Below the pieces are notes generated by a model that saw only the letters and a program-made list of their open reading frames with translations, did no database searches and was not told the DNA's origin. Positions 21,873-32,954 of a DNA stretch of 64,000 bases are shown here, in pieces. The number at the start of each line of letters is the position of its first letter. Positions within the stretch are counted from its first letter, which is position 1. Both the position numbers and the translations under genes were made by a program. This stretch comes from Lunularia cruciata (Eukaryota > Streptophyta > Marchantiopsida > Lunulariales > Lunulariaceae), in NCBI GenBank assembly GCA_948567375.1, contig OX419761.1:34288501-34352500 (forward strand), written 5' to 3'.

Positions 21873-23120
21873 ACAATTTTTCCACATGGGAAGAATTTTG
21901 TGTTTTGTCTTGCAAGGATTAATGGAAGTCATAAGCAATGAATTTAGGAGTGGTATTAAAATTATTTGCCTTCCAAACATATAAATCAATGTAATATCTA
22001 CATAAAAGCTCATTAGACAAATATTCTAACATCAAATGCATATTCCTAACATCTCTAGTTGTCAAGATTCATCCATATTATATAATAAAGATTAAAAAAA
22101 TGTAGTTTGTGAACAATGTTACATTATTAATATACTGATTCTCATCCATTAAGAAGAACCAAAGTGTTTCTTATTAAACATATGTTGCTAGATGCAAGCA
22201 GTGGCCATTTATAGTTCACCCAAGGAAAATCAAGGTAAGGATAGTCTTTACAAATTTTTTGCAATGGCTCAATAGATCATCTGACACATCTCAATATCAT
22301 AATTTCCTTTTCAATCATTGTGCACTTCCAAATATCACCAACATTATAATGAAATATCATGAAACTCCATTTTTAAACCAAGAGTTTGCAATTTGGAACT
22401 TTAAGTTCACTAATCCTCACTTTCTCCAACTTGTATGCATGTGAAAAATACTATAATTAGAGTATATGGATTAAAAAAAGAAATTATTATAGTGCATTAT
22501 TATTATTATAGTTAGTCTTTCCCCACTAAGGTACATGCTAGTATACTAGGGTATGAGTCAATTTCCAATATAATTTATTTATCAACTTATAGTTAATAAC
22601 TTGCATTACAAAAATATTAATAGTCCATAAAAACATTTTATAAGCTTAAAAAAATTTCTAAGAATATTTTTTTGCAATGTAGTAAAATTCTTCTTATACA
22701 CCCTAAATATTTCATGAGATTTAACTACAATCATAGTTATGAAATTGATCAAATGACTTTTATATTTATATAGTTAAATTTGGCATACATGCCTTAAAGC
22801 ATAATGAGTGATACTCCTTGAAAATGAATGTCCACTCACCGTTTGAATCAATGTGTAATGTTTGTCTAAATTGATTAACACTTGGATTTGTCGTTCAGAT
22901 ATTTATTATTTGGATAATAAATATTTTCTATTTATAATTTTTTCAATTCAAAGAAAAGAGTGGTAATTCTAATACAAGTACCTAATTTTAGATCTAATTC
23001 GTTTGAAAGTTTCACTTTTCATAGGAAGGTAAACGTGGGCCAGGAAGAATAACTTGGCCAGTAATTAGTAGGGTGAGCATCAGTAACTCTGATGTTTATT
23101 TACCTTAGAATATCTTTCAC
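21873..23120. other. AT-rich stretch with nothing definite
   Basis: No long frame, no recognised repeat. Confidence 0.5.
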
Positions 23121-23246
23121 GGTGCCCTTTCTCATATCGATACTTTTGGGGGCCTAGCCCCATTTTTTATATATCTTTTTCCCTCTCTGACTTGTGCGGG
23201 TTGATGGGGTCTTCCCATCCTTCATTTGTTCTACGTGGTCGCCTTT
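23121..23246 (+). repeat. Detached LINE 3' tail, copy M2
   Basis: It contains TTTCTCATA, TGGGGGCCTAGCCCCA (first hairpin), CTCTCTGACTTGTGCGGGTT, GATGGGgtcttCCCATC (second hairpin, 23203-23219), TTCATTTGTTCTACGTGG and TCGCCTTT. Homology to the tails of the two coding LINE copies extends a little upstream of the first hairpin. No LINE coding sequence adjoins. Confidence 0.75.
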
Positions 23247-23259
23247 CTGTCGTATAAAC

Positions 23260-25026
23260 CTTTACTGTTTTTATAAAGCTAGACTTATGAAACGAAAGTG
23301 CAAGGATCTGAACGAGTCTGTCGCTCGTCCTGTAAGGGTATAATAGAAGCCGCCATGGTAGAAGGCTAACCGTGGCTATGAAGGAACCTAAACTGAATAA
23401 GACAAAAAGTTGAAGACATTCTAATTGAAGTATAATTCCCCAGAGCTGTCTTATATGACGACGTCATATTGTAGGTCATATACAAAGAATTGGTACGGCT
23501 TAGACTTCTATTTTATTTCAATTTCACCAATGGATGTTTGTGGCTCTACTACTACTCGAATTTGCCGCTAGATTTGAAATGTTTAAAATTTGAATGAATA
23601 ATTCCGCTGACGGTTCGAGTTTAGCTGAATGGAAGCCTGCGAAGGAACAGTAGAGTAGAGTCCATTTGGCTTTTGGCAGTATTGTCTTCTCATGGTGGGA
23701 TTTAGTTTGCAGTTCCAACTGATATCCCTTTAGTGGCTTGAAGTACCTATGTGAACCACGTGTGACTGCGTTTGAAACACAAGCAACTGAACAGTAGAGT
23801 TTGGATATGTTTCTATGTTAGAGTAGTATTGTATTTACATCAAACTGAAAGGAGGATGCAATTGAAGTTAGTCCCTTGACTGGGGGGTTGTGGCCGCATT
23901 CCCCTTCGAACAGACTCGAATAAATGAACAGTATGTTCATTTGGCATGTATAGCAACTTAGCACTTTAACTTGAAATGTTGGAAAGCAAATGCGTCAATT
24001 TTAAAGGTAAGTTGTGCAGAAGTGCTCGAAAGTTGTCTCGAGGAGATATACGTGAATCCTGTTCATCGACTCTAAACGCCAAGAGGCGATTCTGTGTCGG
24101 GCAAAATATTTGAGAGCTATCGACCACTCCATGACGAGCTCCACGACATCATGACTGCGAGGGACTAAACTTATGAGAAGAATGTGCCGTATGATTATTA
24201 ACCTGGGGTCAGAGATTCGCCACTTCAGTGGTATTTGAGTGACTGGGGATTTGGCTGCAGTCTTTCGTCAGGGCGGGTTCTGTTGCTGAAGTGCCTTCAA
24301 ATTACTGTACAAATAGCAGATCCCGCGCAAACGTCAGAGAATTCTGTGAAACGGGAATTCGCGCAAGGGATGCTGGCGCAAATCTCAGTTATTTCCACCA
24401 TCCGTAGCCACAGATTACACATCTCACACAATCGCGTCCACCGTGCCAGTGAACTGCACTGCGCGCGGATTCCCATACCGTCCCCCCGCCACCCCGCTCC
24501 CAGCAAGTCGCGAATCCCCTACGCGGGAACCGGCTGTGCAGAGATATGCTCGAGCGCGATCGGCTACACACGGCTGTCGTCCTTTAAAGCACCCTTGTCG
24601 TAGATACGCGTTAGTCCTGGAAATGTATACACTACGGTGAAACCAATCTCCGTTCCATCATGCTCCAATAACTCCTCCTCGTCAAAACATTACAAGAGCG
24701 TACAGTACGTTTCTATAGTATGCTAGGTTAACGTTTTGGTTCTTGCCTGGATAGGCTCATTCCTCTACAGATCGAGTATCACCAGGTCGCGGGACTGAAA
24801 GGGTATTGGTTCATTTCCTGTTGGCGTGAAAATCGTCCTGGTCGACAGGAAATTCCTGTCCTTCCCTGAGAATGCCTGTCCACATTCCTGTACGCTTTAA
24901 GAGGAATACGAGTGTATTTATATGTTTTCTATATATGATGCCAGAGGATGGCTCAGAATTGGGACCAACATGTTTGTTAAATAAAAGTGGGACTGTCGAG
25001 TAGTTGCACCAGCATTTCAAGAAGGA
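23260..25026. other. CpG-richer unique-looking segment between two LINE tails
   Basis: This 1.8-kb segment holds visibly more CG dinucleotides than the surrounding DNA, peaking around 24240-24600. It includes an unrecognised 122-codon plus frame (24235-24603) and a 64-codon minus frame (23524-23718). LINE tails M2 (forward) and M3 (reverse) face it with their 3' ends. It could be a gene-proximal, less methylated region; no gene model is supported. Confidence 0.4.
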
Positions 25027-25115
25027 AAAGGGCGAACCGCGTAGAAAACACGAAGGATGGGAAGACCTCGTCAAGCTGTACAAGGGTGAGTCAAAATAGG
25101 ACTAAACCCCATTTA
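25027..25115 (-). repeat. Detached LINE 3' tail, copy M3
   Basis: On the minus strand: AATGGGGTTTAGTCC (decayed first hairpin), CTTGTACAGCTTGACGAGGT, CTTCCCATCCTTCGTG, TTTTCTACGCGGTTCGCCC. Second hairpin partly preserved on its 3' arm. Confidence 0.7.
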
Positions 25116-27057
25116 AGTGTTTCAGTATCTTAAATTCTGACTTCTATCTGGGACTCTAAGATCGAAACTGAGAGCATTCCCCGCACAGCGTGGACTCTAG
25201 AAGCATGTCACGTCGTTAAGGAGTTTAGTACGGAAAGTTGTGAAACAGCATCGTCACGCCTGCTGTCAGGGGTTCAAGCGTACCGTATCGGGACCATATG
25301 CTTGATTTGGGGAGTAACTTTTATGGTGACCAAGTTACGACTTCTGTGTAGAGCGTGCCGAACTCGTTCTCGCTATCAGAGAACCGTGCTCACCATAAAT
25401 GTAAGACATGAAATGCGATGTCGAGAACAAGCATTGCCGAAATTATTGAAGCATAGTTCCATTTTACGTCTTGTGTTTTATTTTTGTATTGCTTGACGGG
25501 GCCTTCCTGTTCTTCTAGTTATCCTATGCGATGAAAAACGTCAGTTCTTTTATATATTGAGTGTTGCCAACACACTTTCATCTACAAATACAAATATGTT
25601 CATTATGAAAAATGTAGATAAAGGGTCAACTAGAGAAAAGAAGTCAATAGAACTAGTATAATAATAACATTATACTTTCTGGAAAATGGTTCACATCTCA
25701 AAAGCGATTTAAGCTTTGGATATAATTGCAATATTTGGACAATTTGATCTATCGGACTAATTCTTTTTTTAATCTAAGGTCATTTTATATCATATAGTTT
25801 GCTATAGTGTTTATCAAAACTTATGAAATATTTTTGTGACTATAATGCTGTGGTTTTTTACTGAATTAGTGAAACTATAGATTTAGATCGTAAATTGCAG
25901 AATGTCATAATAGAAAAGAAGTATTTTTTAAAAATAAAAAATAAAATAAAATATTCAACAACCCCCGGAAATTTATATGGTAAACAAAAAAAGATTAATC
26001 GATTGATTAATATTTCCAGTTATCTGGTGCTTTTAGAGTCTAAACTTAATTTTCCTTATGCAATATTTATTTTTTAATACTTGTAAACAATTTTAGCTTC
26101 TTCTTGGATAGGTCAATTACTTTCTTTGATTGTTTTCATGTGAGTTTTTACAAGTAACTTTTTATGATTTGGTATAGTATGCATTTAAAATTTTCTGAAT
26201 TATTTCTTCAACATATTACTATATTGCTCAAAATTTTCTATGAGCAGCGGAAAGATACCAATATAAGTTTCTCAACAAAAAAATGTATATCAATAGTCTT
26301 ATGAGTAGGAATGTGAGTAAAATTTCAAAAAGGTTCTATCTGATATTACATTTAGAGCATGTGATCATTAGATAATAATAATATTTAAGAAAAATAAAAA
26401 TCTAGTGAATTATTTATACTATAGAATTCATCAAATCTTCTTAAAAGAGTTTAAATTTAGTTAAAAAATTTCTCTGGTATGTAGTAAATAGATTCTAGAT
26501 TTTTAAATATTATAAAATTGAAATAATGTACTGAGTATAACAATATATTTTCCAGATTGATTTATATGAACACTGTTTGTTTCTGAATGCCGGACCCAGA
26601 TACTATTTCCTATGTATTAGGTGCTATGCCGTTCTATTATGCGTCCATATCTGAAATATGCCATCGAGTGGAAAGGACGGATGGTAAAAGTATCATTTCT
26701 TTAAAGGACGGATGGTAAAAGCTTCCTGATTTCATTATGATCGCTTATGAGCCCGATCAACTATACCGTACGCGAGATGCTTGTTCATAATTAAGGCTAG
26801 CACAATAAAGTATGTTTGTGAGTAATACCTCCCGTACGTGTTACATAACCTTTGACGATCAACTTGGAACACCATAGATGGATTCCGCCGGAAGCGAGCT
26901 TTTCATATACATACATAAATATCGTATACGTGTATCTTGGGGTCTCGTATCACGTATGTACGAAATTGGTTTCCACTCGTATATGGATTCTCCTTCAGTT
27001 TCCAATTTCTGTTGTTGTCAATAAAAGTAATTAAAGTGGAATTCATTACGTAAAAGA
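25116..27057. other. Intergenic stretch, AT-rich centre
   Basis: 25116-25500 continues the CpG-richer composition; 25500-26570 is AT-rich. At 26673-26720 the 19-mer AAAGGACGGATGGTAAAAG occurs twice, separated by 10 bp. No gene or known repeat recognised. Confidence 0.4.
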
Positions 27058-27231
27058 ACTACCGTGTAGAATAACAAGAAGGATGGAAGATCCATCGAGC
27101 CCTAAGGGGTAAAACACATGAAGTAAAAGTAAAAGGCGACCGCGTAGGAAAATGAAGGATGGGAGGACCCCATCAAGCCATACAAGGGGGAGACAGAAAG
27201 GGTAACATGGGGCTAAGCCCCAATAGAGTGA
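27058..27231 (-). repeat. Two LINE tails in tandem, copies M4a and M4b, inverted relative to LINE copy 1
   Basis: M4b (27131-27231) is an excellent minus-strand copy of the tail, with both hairpins intact in its own orientation (TGGGGCTTAGCCCCA... and GATGGGgtcctCCCATC). M4a (27058-27112) is a shorter, diverged copy (ACCGTGTAGAA, AGAAGGATGG, ATCGAGCCCT) abutting it in the same orientation. They lie about 370 bp before LINE copy 1 starts and mirror its 3' end. Confidence 0.75.
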
Positions 27232-27599
27232 AGTAAAATGGTGCTAGACCCCTATGGTATTGGTGTCAGAAATTTGTCTTACAACATCACTTGAGTTATG
27301 CAAATCGAACGAGAAATTTGTCTTACAACACATGAAATATCTAGGCAATGTAAATCCTATGGTTTATATATTATTGGTGTATTCCGGAACAAGCATCACG
27401 TATGATTGTTCTCTTATGGATTATACTAACTTTTGTTCTTTGTAAAGCAACGGAGACACATGTTATCTAAAATAGAGAATGAAGTAGCAAAATGAAAATA
27501 GCACTTCTGATGTCTACTATAATAAATGCTTGTGCAATTAAAATAAATATATTAAATGTTATATACATTGCTCTATATGTTTCTAAGGTTAGAAAAAAA

Positions 27600-28160
27600 G
27601 AAGTTTACTCCACTTTATACTCTAAGGCGGGTTGCATTTTGGAATTATTTGAGACTAGTTTTCCATGTCCACACCTATTCCATAGGCTACCCCGCACACT
27701 CCATGATGAGGCTAGACAAGCTTTTTTCCTACCACTTGATCGATTGGCACGTGATCCCTTGGACGAGTTAGCATGGTTCTTATTCCTCTTACTCCCTCAA
27801 TGGTGTCTTCGTTATGCTAGAGGGGGACATGCGGGGCATAAAGAGGTGGCTGCTAGATTTGTCTATTGCGAGCTGGGGATTGGGCGGCCCTTCAAGAGTC
27901 TGTTAGGGTTACACGATTTAGGAGACAATCATCGCCACAGGATACCACAGAGGCCACTCAATTACGACGGTCTAGGACACTGGGTCAGCCGAGAGAGTTT
28001 AGTAGAGCAGCACAAGCGCTACACCCTTTGTCTATGGCTAGTCCTACTGATGACACTATCTCTTCCCTACGCTCACTACATCCTATAGCAATAGAGTGAC
28101 TACCACTAGAGGTCTTAGATTATCAACTTGAGCAGCCTTTATGTCTTGATAGGTCACTAT
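27600..28160 (+). pseudogene. LINE copy 1, N-terminal region
   Basis: Open frames 27492-28088 and 27866-28099 overlap in different frames and together look like one protein: RQAFFLPLDRLARDPLDELA, FLLLPQWCLRYARGGHAGHK, then after a frameshift RAGDWAALQESVRVTR, LGQPREFSRAAQALHPLSMA and PTDDTISSLRSLHP. Arrays of this kind precede RT in some LINE proteins. A degenerate second copy of this region is at 46738-47130. Confidence 0.65.
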
Positions 28161-29700
28161 TTGCACAAGCATTGTGCATTGTCCCTCGCCTTTCTTCAAG
28201 AGGCTTGGTAGGGATGGTTTATGAGCACCTTAGAGATTGCTTCCAGGCAGATCTTCTTTCTAGTGGTTTTACCAAGTTGTTTCAGGTGGCTACAACATTA
28301 GCGAGAGGAGACATTCTTTTGTTTGTTAGTCGGGTGTTAGGTGCTAGTCAACTTCTTGTGATGGAGAAGGACATAGGGGGCATTAGATCGATTGTTATTG
28401 GAGAGATCTTTTTGCAATTGGTCAGTCATACCATTGTCCTTCAGCATCATTCTCACTTTTAACAACACCTCAATCCACATTAGTTTGGAGTAGCTACACC
28501 TGGAGGATGTGAGACTATATCTCTAGGCATTAGTGCACTCCTAGATATCCATTCGGAGTGTATTGTCCTATAGGTGGATGTTGAGAATACTTTTAATAGC
28601 ATCTCATGTGCATCCATCTTTAGAGAGCTTAGTGAGGCTAGTGGATCCTTGGCGAGTCTCATACCTTTTGTGCAATCTTTTTATGGCTCTCCTACTTCCC
28701 TTTACTACCAGCACGGTGCTTCACAAGAGGGAGTCACCATCTTGGAGTCAACTATTGATACACGTCAGGGAGATCCTTTAGGGGGACCATTATTTTCCAT
28801 GGCTCACTTTAGAGCTCTCCTATCTACTACTTTGTCCATGCCAAGTTGTGTATTTCCCTCCTTGGCAAATGATACAAACATAATAGACCCTATAGATCAG
28901 ATTAGGCAGGCTTTTGACTACTTGACTACCGAGCTACATCTAGTAGGCTTGAGAGTCAAGGTGTCAAAGTGCAAGGCATGGTCCCCTTTAGGTATCCCTC
29001 CCTACCTTGAGCTTCTAGAGGGGTGTATCACATCCAAAAATGGACTTTGTGTACTTGGAGTGCCAATAGGATCGGAGGATTTTGTCATACGCTTCTTAGA
29101 CGCTACCCTTGCAAAGGATGTTCTCCATGTGGATGACCTTCCATTACTAGGAGATCTGCATGTGGCATTTGGTATACTCTCTTCCAGTATTGCTCGTAGA
29201 CCATCCTACCTCATTTGTACATTTCCCCCCTCATTGTCCTTCCTATCACATTTGAGAGCATTTGATAGGAGGATTATGGGAGTCTTTGGTGATATTATTT
29301 GACTAGGGACATTTTGAGTGTGTGAAAAGGGATTTGGCACATAGACAAATTGCTCTGCCAATCTCATGTGGTGGGGTTGGCTTGCTATCTATGGAGGGGA
29401 TGGCACCTATAGCATTTTTTGGGTAATTGTGCTCTCTTGACACCCCTACTTTCCTCTCATTTTGTGGTTGTTAATAGGCCAGTTTTGGAGACTTATGTGA
29501 CAGAGGTGGAGGGAGGATCCTTTTCTCTCCTGATGTTACTACGGCAGATGAGAGATAGTCTATCCTCACGTGCACAAGAGGATTTTCCACCTTTTGCTTC
29601 ACTATTGTCAGATTGGACTAGAGGTTTACAGTCTTCCTTGATGGAGCAATAGTGTGAGCATACGTTACATTCTCTCTTAGTTGACTCATCCATTCCTTAG
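28160..29700 (+). pseudogene. LINE copy 1 reverse transcriptase
   Basis: RT blocks in order: SSGFTKLFQVATTLARGDIL, GGIRSIVIGEIFLQLV, the motif-A segment VDVENTFNSISCASIFREL, TRQGDPLGGPLFSMAHFRAL, and the motif-C segment FPSLANDTNI. The catalytic pair that should be A-D-D is A-N-D, so this copy is catalytically dead. The thumb continues as LHLVGLRVKVSKCKAWSPLG and VLGVPIGSEDF. Stops at 29302 and near 29415 split the frame; the following segment 29419-29652 matches 32720-32954 of copy 2. Confidence 0.9.
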
Positions 29701-29811
29701 GCCACTAGAGCACGTCTTTGCTCTTGCTCCGGCAAGGGTGCATGCTCTTGGATCCTAGCTTGACCGTGCATTAGGGCATTCCGACTTGCACCAACTACTT
29801 TCTCTACAGCG

Positions 29812-30339
29812 ATGAGGTTTCACTTAGGTTTGGTCCACCCATCTGCATCTTCATTACTCACTTGTGAGTGTGGTTCTACACTAGATACAACATCGGTCCA
29901 CATGACACGGTGTCTTTTTGGAAGACAGAGGATAGCTAGCCATGATGCCATCAGGAACATAGTGTTTGCTATGGCACGAGAGAGTAGATACTTGGCTTGG
30001 AGGGAGCATTTGCATGCTTTGCACATGACACGTGTCAGGGTAAACTTATACTTGGTCCAAGATGATCAGGTGACAATAGCGGATGTCGTGGTTACGGACC
30101 CTATGCGGGATACAATTTTGGAGGGAGTGATTACCCATCCCCTTGGATGGGCGGCGAGTGCAGCAACATGTCGCAAGGTCTCCAAGTATAAGGGCATGCA
30201 ACAAGGTCACCTCTTTGTTCCTCTAGCCTTGGAGTTATATGGAGTGATGGACACGACGTTTGACACATTTGTCAAGGAGTGCACGAGAGACTATCATGTT
30301 AGGCGCCAGGGGTACCACTCTCACTCTTATACTTTGTAG
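29812..30339 (+). pseudogene. LINE copy 1 Cys/His motif and RLE-like endonuclease domain
   Basis: The frame starts near MRFHLGLVHPSASSLLTCEC. The motif C-x-C-x9-H-x3-C (CECGSTLDTTSVHMTRC) resembles the CCHC knuckle ahead of the restriction-like endonuclease of R2-type LINEs. The segment VTIADVVVTDPMRD fits the PD...D centre of a PD-(D/E)xK fold, with Ala in place of Pro. This nuclease would nick the target for target-primed reverse transcription. The fold assignment is from motif spacing and position, not a search. Confidence 0.6.
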
Positions 30340-30510
30340 CATATTTAGACAACGTGTGTCCATTACTCTATAGGGGGCAGTGGCTGGTGCAATCCATAGG
30401 AGAGCAATCACATTAGGCGATGTTTCTTCATATGCTCCAGTTGTATGTAGACCATATGATATGCATAACTCTGATATCTTAGATGCAATAGGGCAAATTT
30501 CTAATATAGA

Positions 30511-30609
30511 CTCTATTGGGGCTTAGCCCCATTTTACATCTTTTGTCTCTCCCTTGTCCGGCTTGATGGGGTTTTTCCATCCTTCGTGTTTTCTAAGCAG
30601 TCGCCTTTT
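30511..30609 (+). repeat. LINE copy 1 3' tail, copy M5
   Basis: TTGGGGCTTAGCCCCA makes hairpin one; GATGGggtttttCCATC makes hairpin two; the end reads AAGCAGTCGCCTTTT. No poly-A follows. The tail is separated from the endonuclease stop (30337-30339) by about 170 bp of 3' untranslated sequence. Confidence 0.85.
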
Positions 30610-31560
30610 GACTCTATACTCTTATATTTTATATTTCTAAAGTTTGCCTCTTGCCGCTTCGCTTGCCTACTACCCTAGGAGGAGAATGGATAATCACCCA
30701 TCCAAAATTACATGTCGTGTGAGATGTGTAAGACCGTAACAACAACACCGTCCATTATTTTCAGGTAATCATCTGATACCAAATACAAATCTGCACTACC
30801 TCTGTCGTGTACAAAACATTGCAACCAACAATTCCTCCATTCATGTTTGCAAATTGAATCTTTTGCGGCTGGTCTTGGATGTCGCACAAATTATAACGTC
30901 TCTGATTGGCTTCTCGAAGTCGGTAACTGACAGCAGGTGATGATCCAGTACTAAATTGTGTTTATGAAAGTACAAGGAGTGGGGCTGGTCACCGAGAACG
31001 AGTACCGCAGAGCGGAGGTCAAAGGGGTGTGGCGGGAGAAGGGGAAGACGGCACAACGAGTCTGAGAAAGCGTAACGAGTTGATGAGAAATTGTGTATTA
31101 TTCTTGTGAAATTGATACATTTGCGCAAGGAGAATGCGAGAAGCGTGATAATTATGCAGCGTGCAGACGGATGGAAAAGAATAGGTTGTCATTGCTTAGG
31201 CCAAGTAGACGACACTTTGTGGATTGATTGGATGTCATGCAGATTCTGATTTGTGTGAGCAGGAAGTACCATTCGGGCCTCTGCACTGCCACCGGTGATA
31301 ATTTGAGAACCCTGCCTGCCACTGACAAATGACTAACCAGGTTGTTGAAAAGGATAAAAGAGTAGAATGATGTCTGGTGTTGGGCTTTACATGAGAAAAG
31401 GTTAAAATGGACGCGCCTTATATGTACTTAGCTCCTTGAAGATCTAAGGGACAACAGTAAAGATTGCTTGCATTCATTGCGTACTGGCATACCGAAGAAC
31501 GTTGATTGACACGAATGAATCGCGAGTTTTGAGCTTTAGCAATTGTTCTCATCAATTTCT
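30610..31560. other. Unassigned CpG-richer segment between the two LINE copies
   Basis: Composition resembles 23.3-25.5 kb. The minus-strand frame 30841-31128 (95 codons) starts MRKCINFTRIIHNFSSTRYA, a basic, Ser-rich N-terminus that would suit an organelle-targeting peptide, but nothing downstream supports a gene and the protein is unrecognised. Confidence 0.3.
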
Positions 31561-31583
31561 CCTTAGGAATTTGTTTACATCAA

Positions 31584-31886
31584 ATGCCTTCCTTATGCTT
31601 CAATCGTTGCTTGAATCTCAACATTATCTGTTGTTGTAGTAGTAGTAAGGGCGTTCGGCCTGTGTGTTTTCATTTAAGTGATACAAATATCCCTAGAATT
31701 TGTTTGCATTGTCAACAGGCAAAGGGTAAAACGTCGATTGACAATAATCTACCTTGCCATTTTGGTAGTTGTAGTTCAGCAGTTAGAGCAGTTAGAGCAC
31801 TCGTTGTGCAGTCTTCCCCTTCTCCCGTAAGCATTAGAGCACTCCTAGATATCCATCCGGAGTGTCGTCCTACAGGTGGATGTTGA
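31584..31886 (+). pseudogene. Cys-rich open frame fused to LINE copy 2
   Basis: A 100-codon frame rich in Cys (FNRCLNLNIICCCSSSKG, ICLHCQQAKG, LPCHFGSC) runs in frame into the LINE segment IRALLDIHPE at about 31830. In copy 1 that segment (ISALLDIHSE) is preceded by different sequence. Either a true N-terminal zinc-finger part of the LINE joined by internal deletion, or host sequence at a 5' truncation point. Confidence 0.35.
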
Positions 31887-32954
31887 GAACGTTTTTAATA
31901 GCGTCTCACGTGCATCCATCTTTAGAGAGCTTAGGGAGAATGGTGGATCCTTGGCGAGTCTCATTCCTTTTGTGCGGTCTTTTTATGGCTCTCCTGCTTC
32001 CCTTTACTACCAGCATGGTGGTTCACAAGAGGGAGTCACCGTCTTGGAGTCAGTTGTTGGTACACGACAGGGAGATCCTTTGGGGGGGGGGCCTTATTTG
32101 CCATGGCTCACTTTAGAGCTCCCTTATCTACTACTTTGGCCATGCCAGGTTGTGTATTTCCCTCCTTGGCAGATGATACACACATCGTATGCCCTGTAAA
32201 TCAGATTAGGCAGGCCTTTGACTACTTGACTACCGAGCTACATCTAGTAGGCTTGAGAGTCAAGGTGTCAAAGTGTAGGGCATGGTCCCCTTTAGGTATC
32301 CCTCCCCACCTTGAGCTTCCAGAGGGGTGTATCACATCCACATATGGACTTCGTGTTCTTGGAGTGCCAGTAGGATCGGAGGATTTTGTCACACGCTTCT
32401 TGGACGTTGCCCTTGCAGAGGATGTTCTCCATGTGGATGACCTTCCATTACTAGGAGATCCGCAAGTGGCATTTGGTATACTCTCTTCCAGTATTGCTCG
32501 TCGACCATCCTACCTCATCCGTACAATTCTCCCCTCACCGTCCTTCCTATCACGTCTGAGAGCATTTGATAGGAGGATTATGGGAGTCTTTGGTGATATT
32601 ATTGGACCAGGGACTTTTGAGTGTGTGACAGGGGATTTGGCACGTAGACAGACGGCTCTACCGATCTCATGTGGTGGGGTTGGCTTGCTTTCTATGGAGG
32701 AGATGGCACCTATAGCGTTTTTGGGTAGTTGGGCTTTCTTGACACCCCTACTTGCCTCTCGTTTTGTGGTTGCTGATAGGCCGGTTTTGGAGACTTATGT
32801 GACAGAGGTGGAGGGAGGACCCTTTTCTCTCCAGGTGTTATTGCGGCAGACGAGAGATAGTCTATCCCTACAAGCACAAGAGGGTTTTCCATCGTTTGCT
32901 TCACTATCGTCAGATTGGACTAGAGGCCTACAGTCTTCCTTGATGGAGCGATAG
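31876..32954 (+). pseudogene. LINE copy 2 reverse transcriptase
   Basis: Motif A is VDVENVFNSVSRASIFREL; the GTRQGDPLGG block follows. A run of ten G residues (32083-32092) shifts the frame inside GDPLGG, so RT continues in the frame opening at 32103: AHFRAPLSTTLAMPGCVFPS, then FPSLADDTHIV with the catalytic ADD intact. Thumb blocks ELHLVGLRVKVSKC and LGVPVGSEDFVTRF and a long C-terminal extension (RIMGVFGDIIGPGTFECVTG, ISCGGVGLLSMEEMAPIAFL) run to a stop at 32952-32954. Confidence 0.92.

Larger units (their letters stand above)
27600..30609 (+). mobile_element. Non-LTR retrotransposon (RT plus RLE-like type), copy 1
   Basis: A LINE-like element of about 3 kb: an N-terminal domain, reverse transcriptase, a Cys/His motif with an endonuclease-like C-terminal domain, and a structured 3' tail. 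No LTR, integrase or APE endonuclease is visible. Domain order RT then C-terminal nuclease is that of RLE-type elements (R2, R4, NeSL), unlike the usual plant L1. Several stops and frameshifts show it is dead. The 5' limit is where recognisable coding starts and may not be the true end. Confidence 0.8.

Noticed and set aside
24235-24603. 122-codon plus-strand frame as a host gene exon
   Set aside because: No recognisable domain, overlapping frames of similar length on the other strand, and high GC favours long chance frames.
27058-30609. LINE copy 1 as a DNA transposon with ~100-bp terminal inverted repeats
   Set aside because: The coding content is LINE-type RT, the same tail sits only at the 3' end of copy 2, and orphan tails occur elsewhere; separate insertions explain the inverted pair.
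30841-31128. Minus-strand frame with a targeting-peptide-like start as a mitochondrial or plastid protein gene
   Set aside because: Only 95 codons, no downstream exon recognised; kept only as a note.
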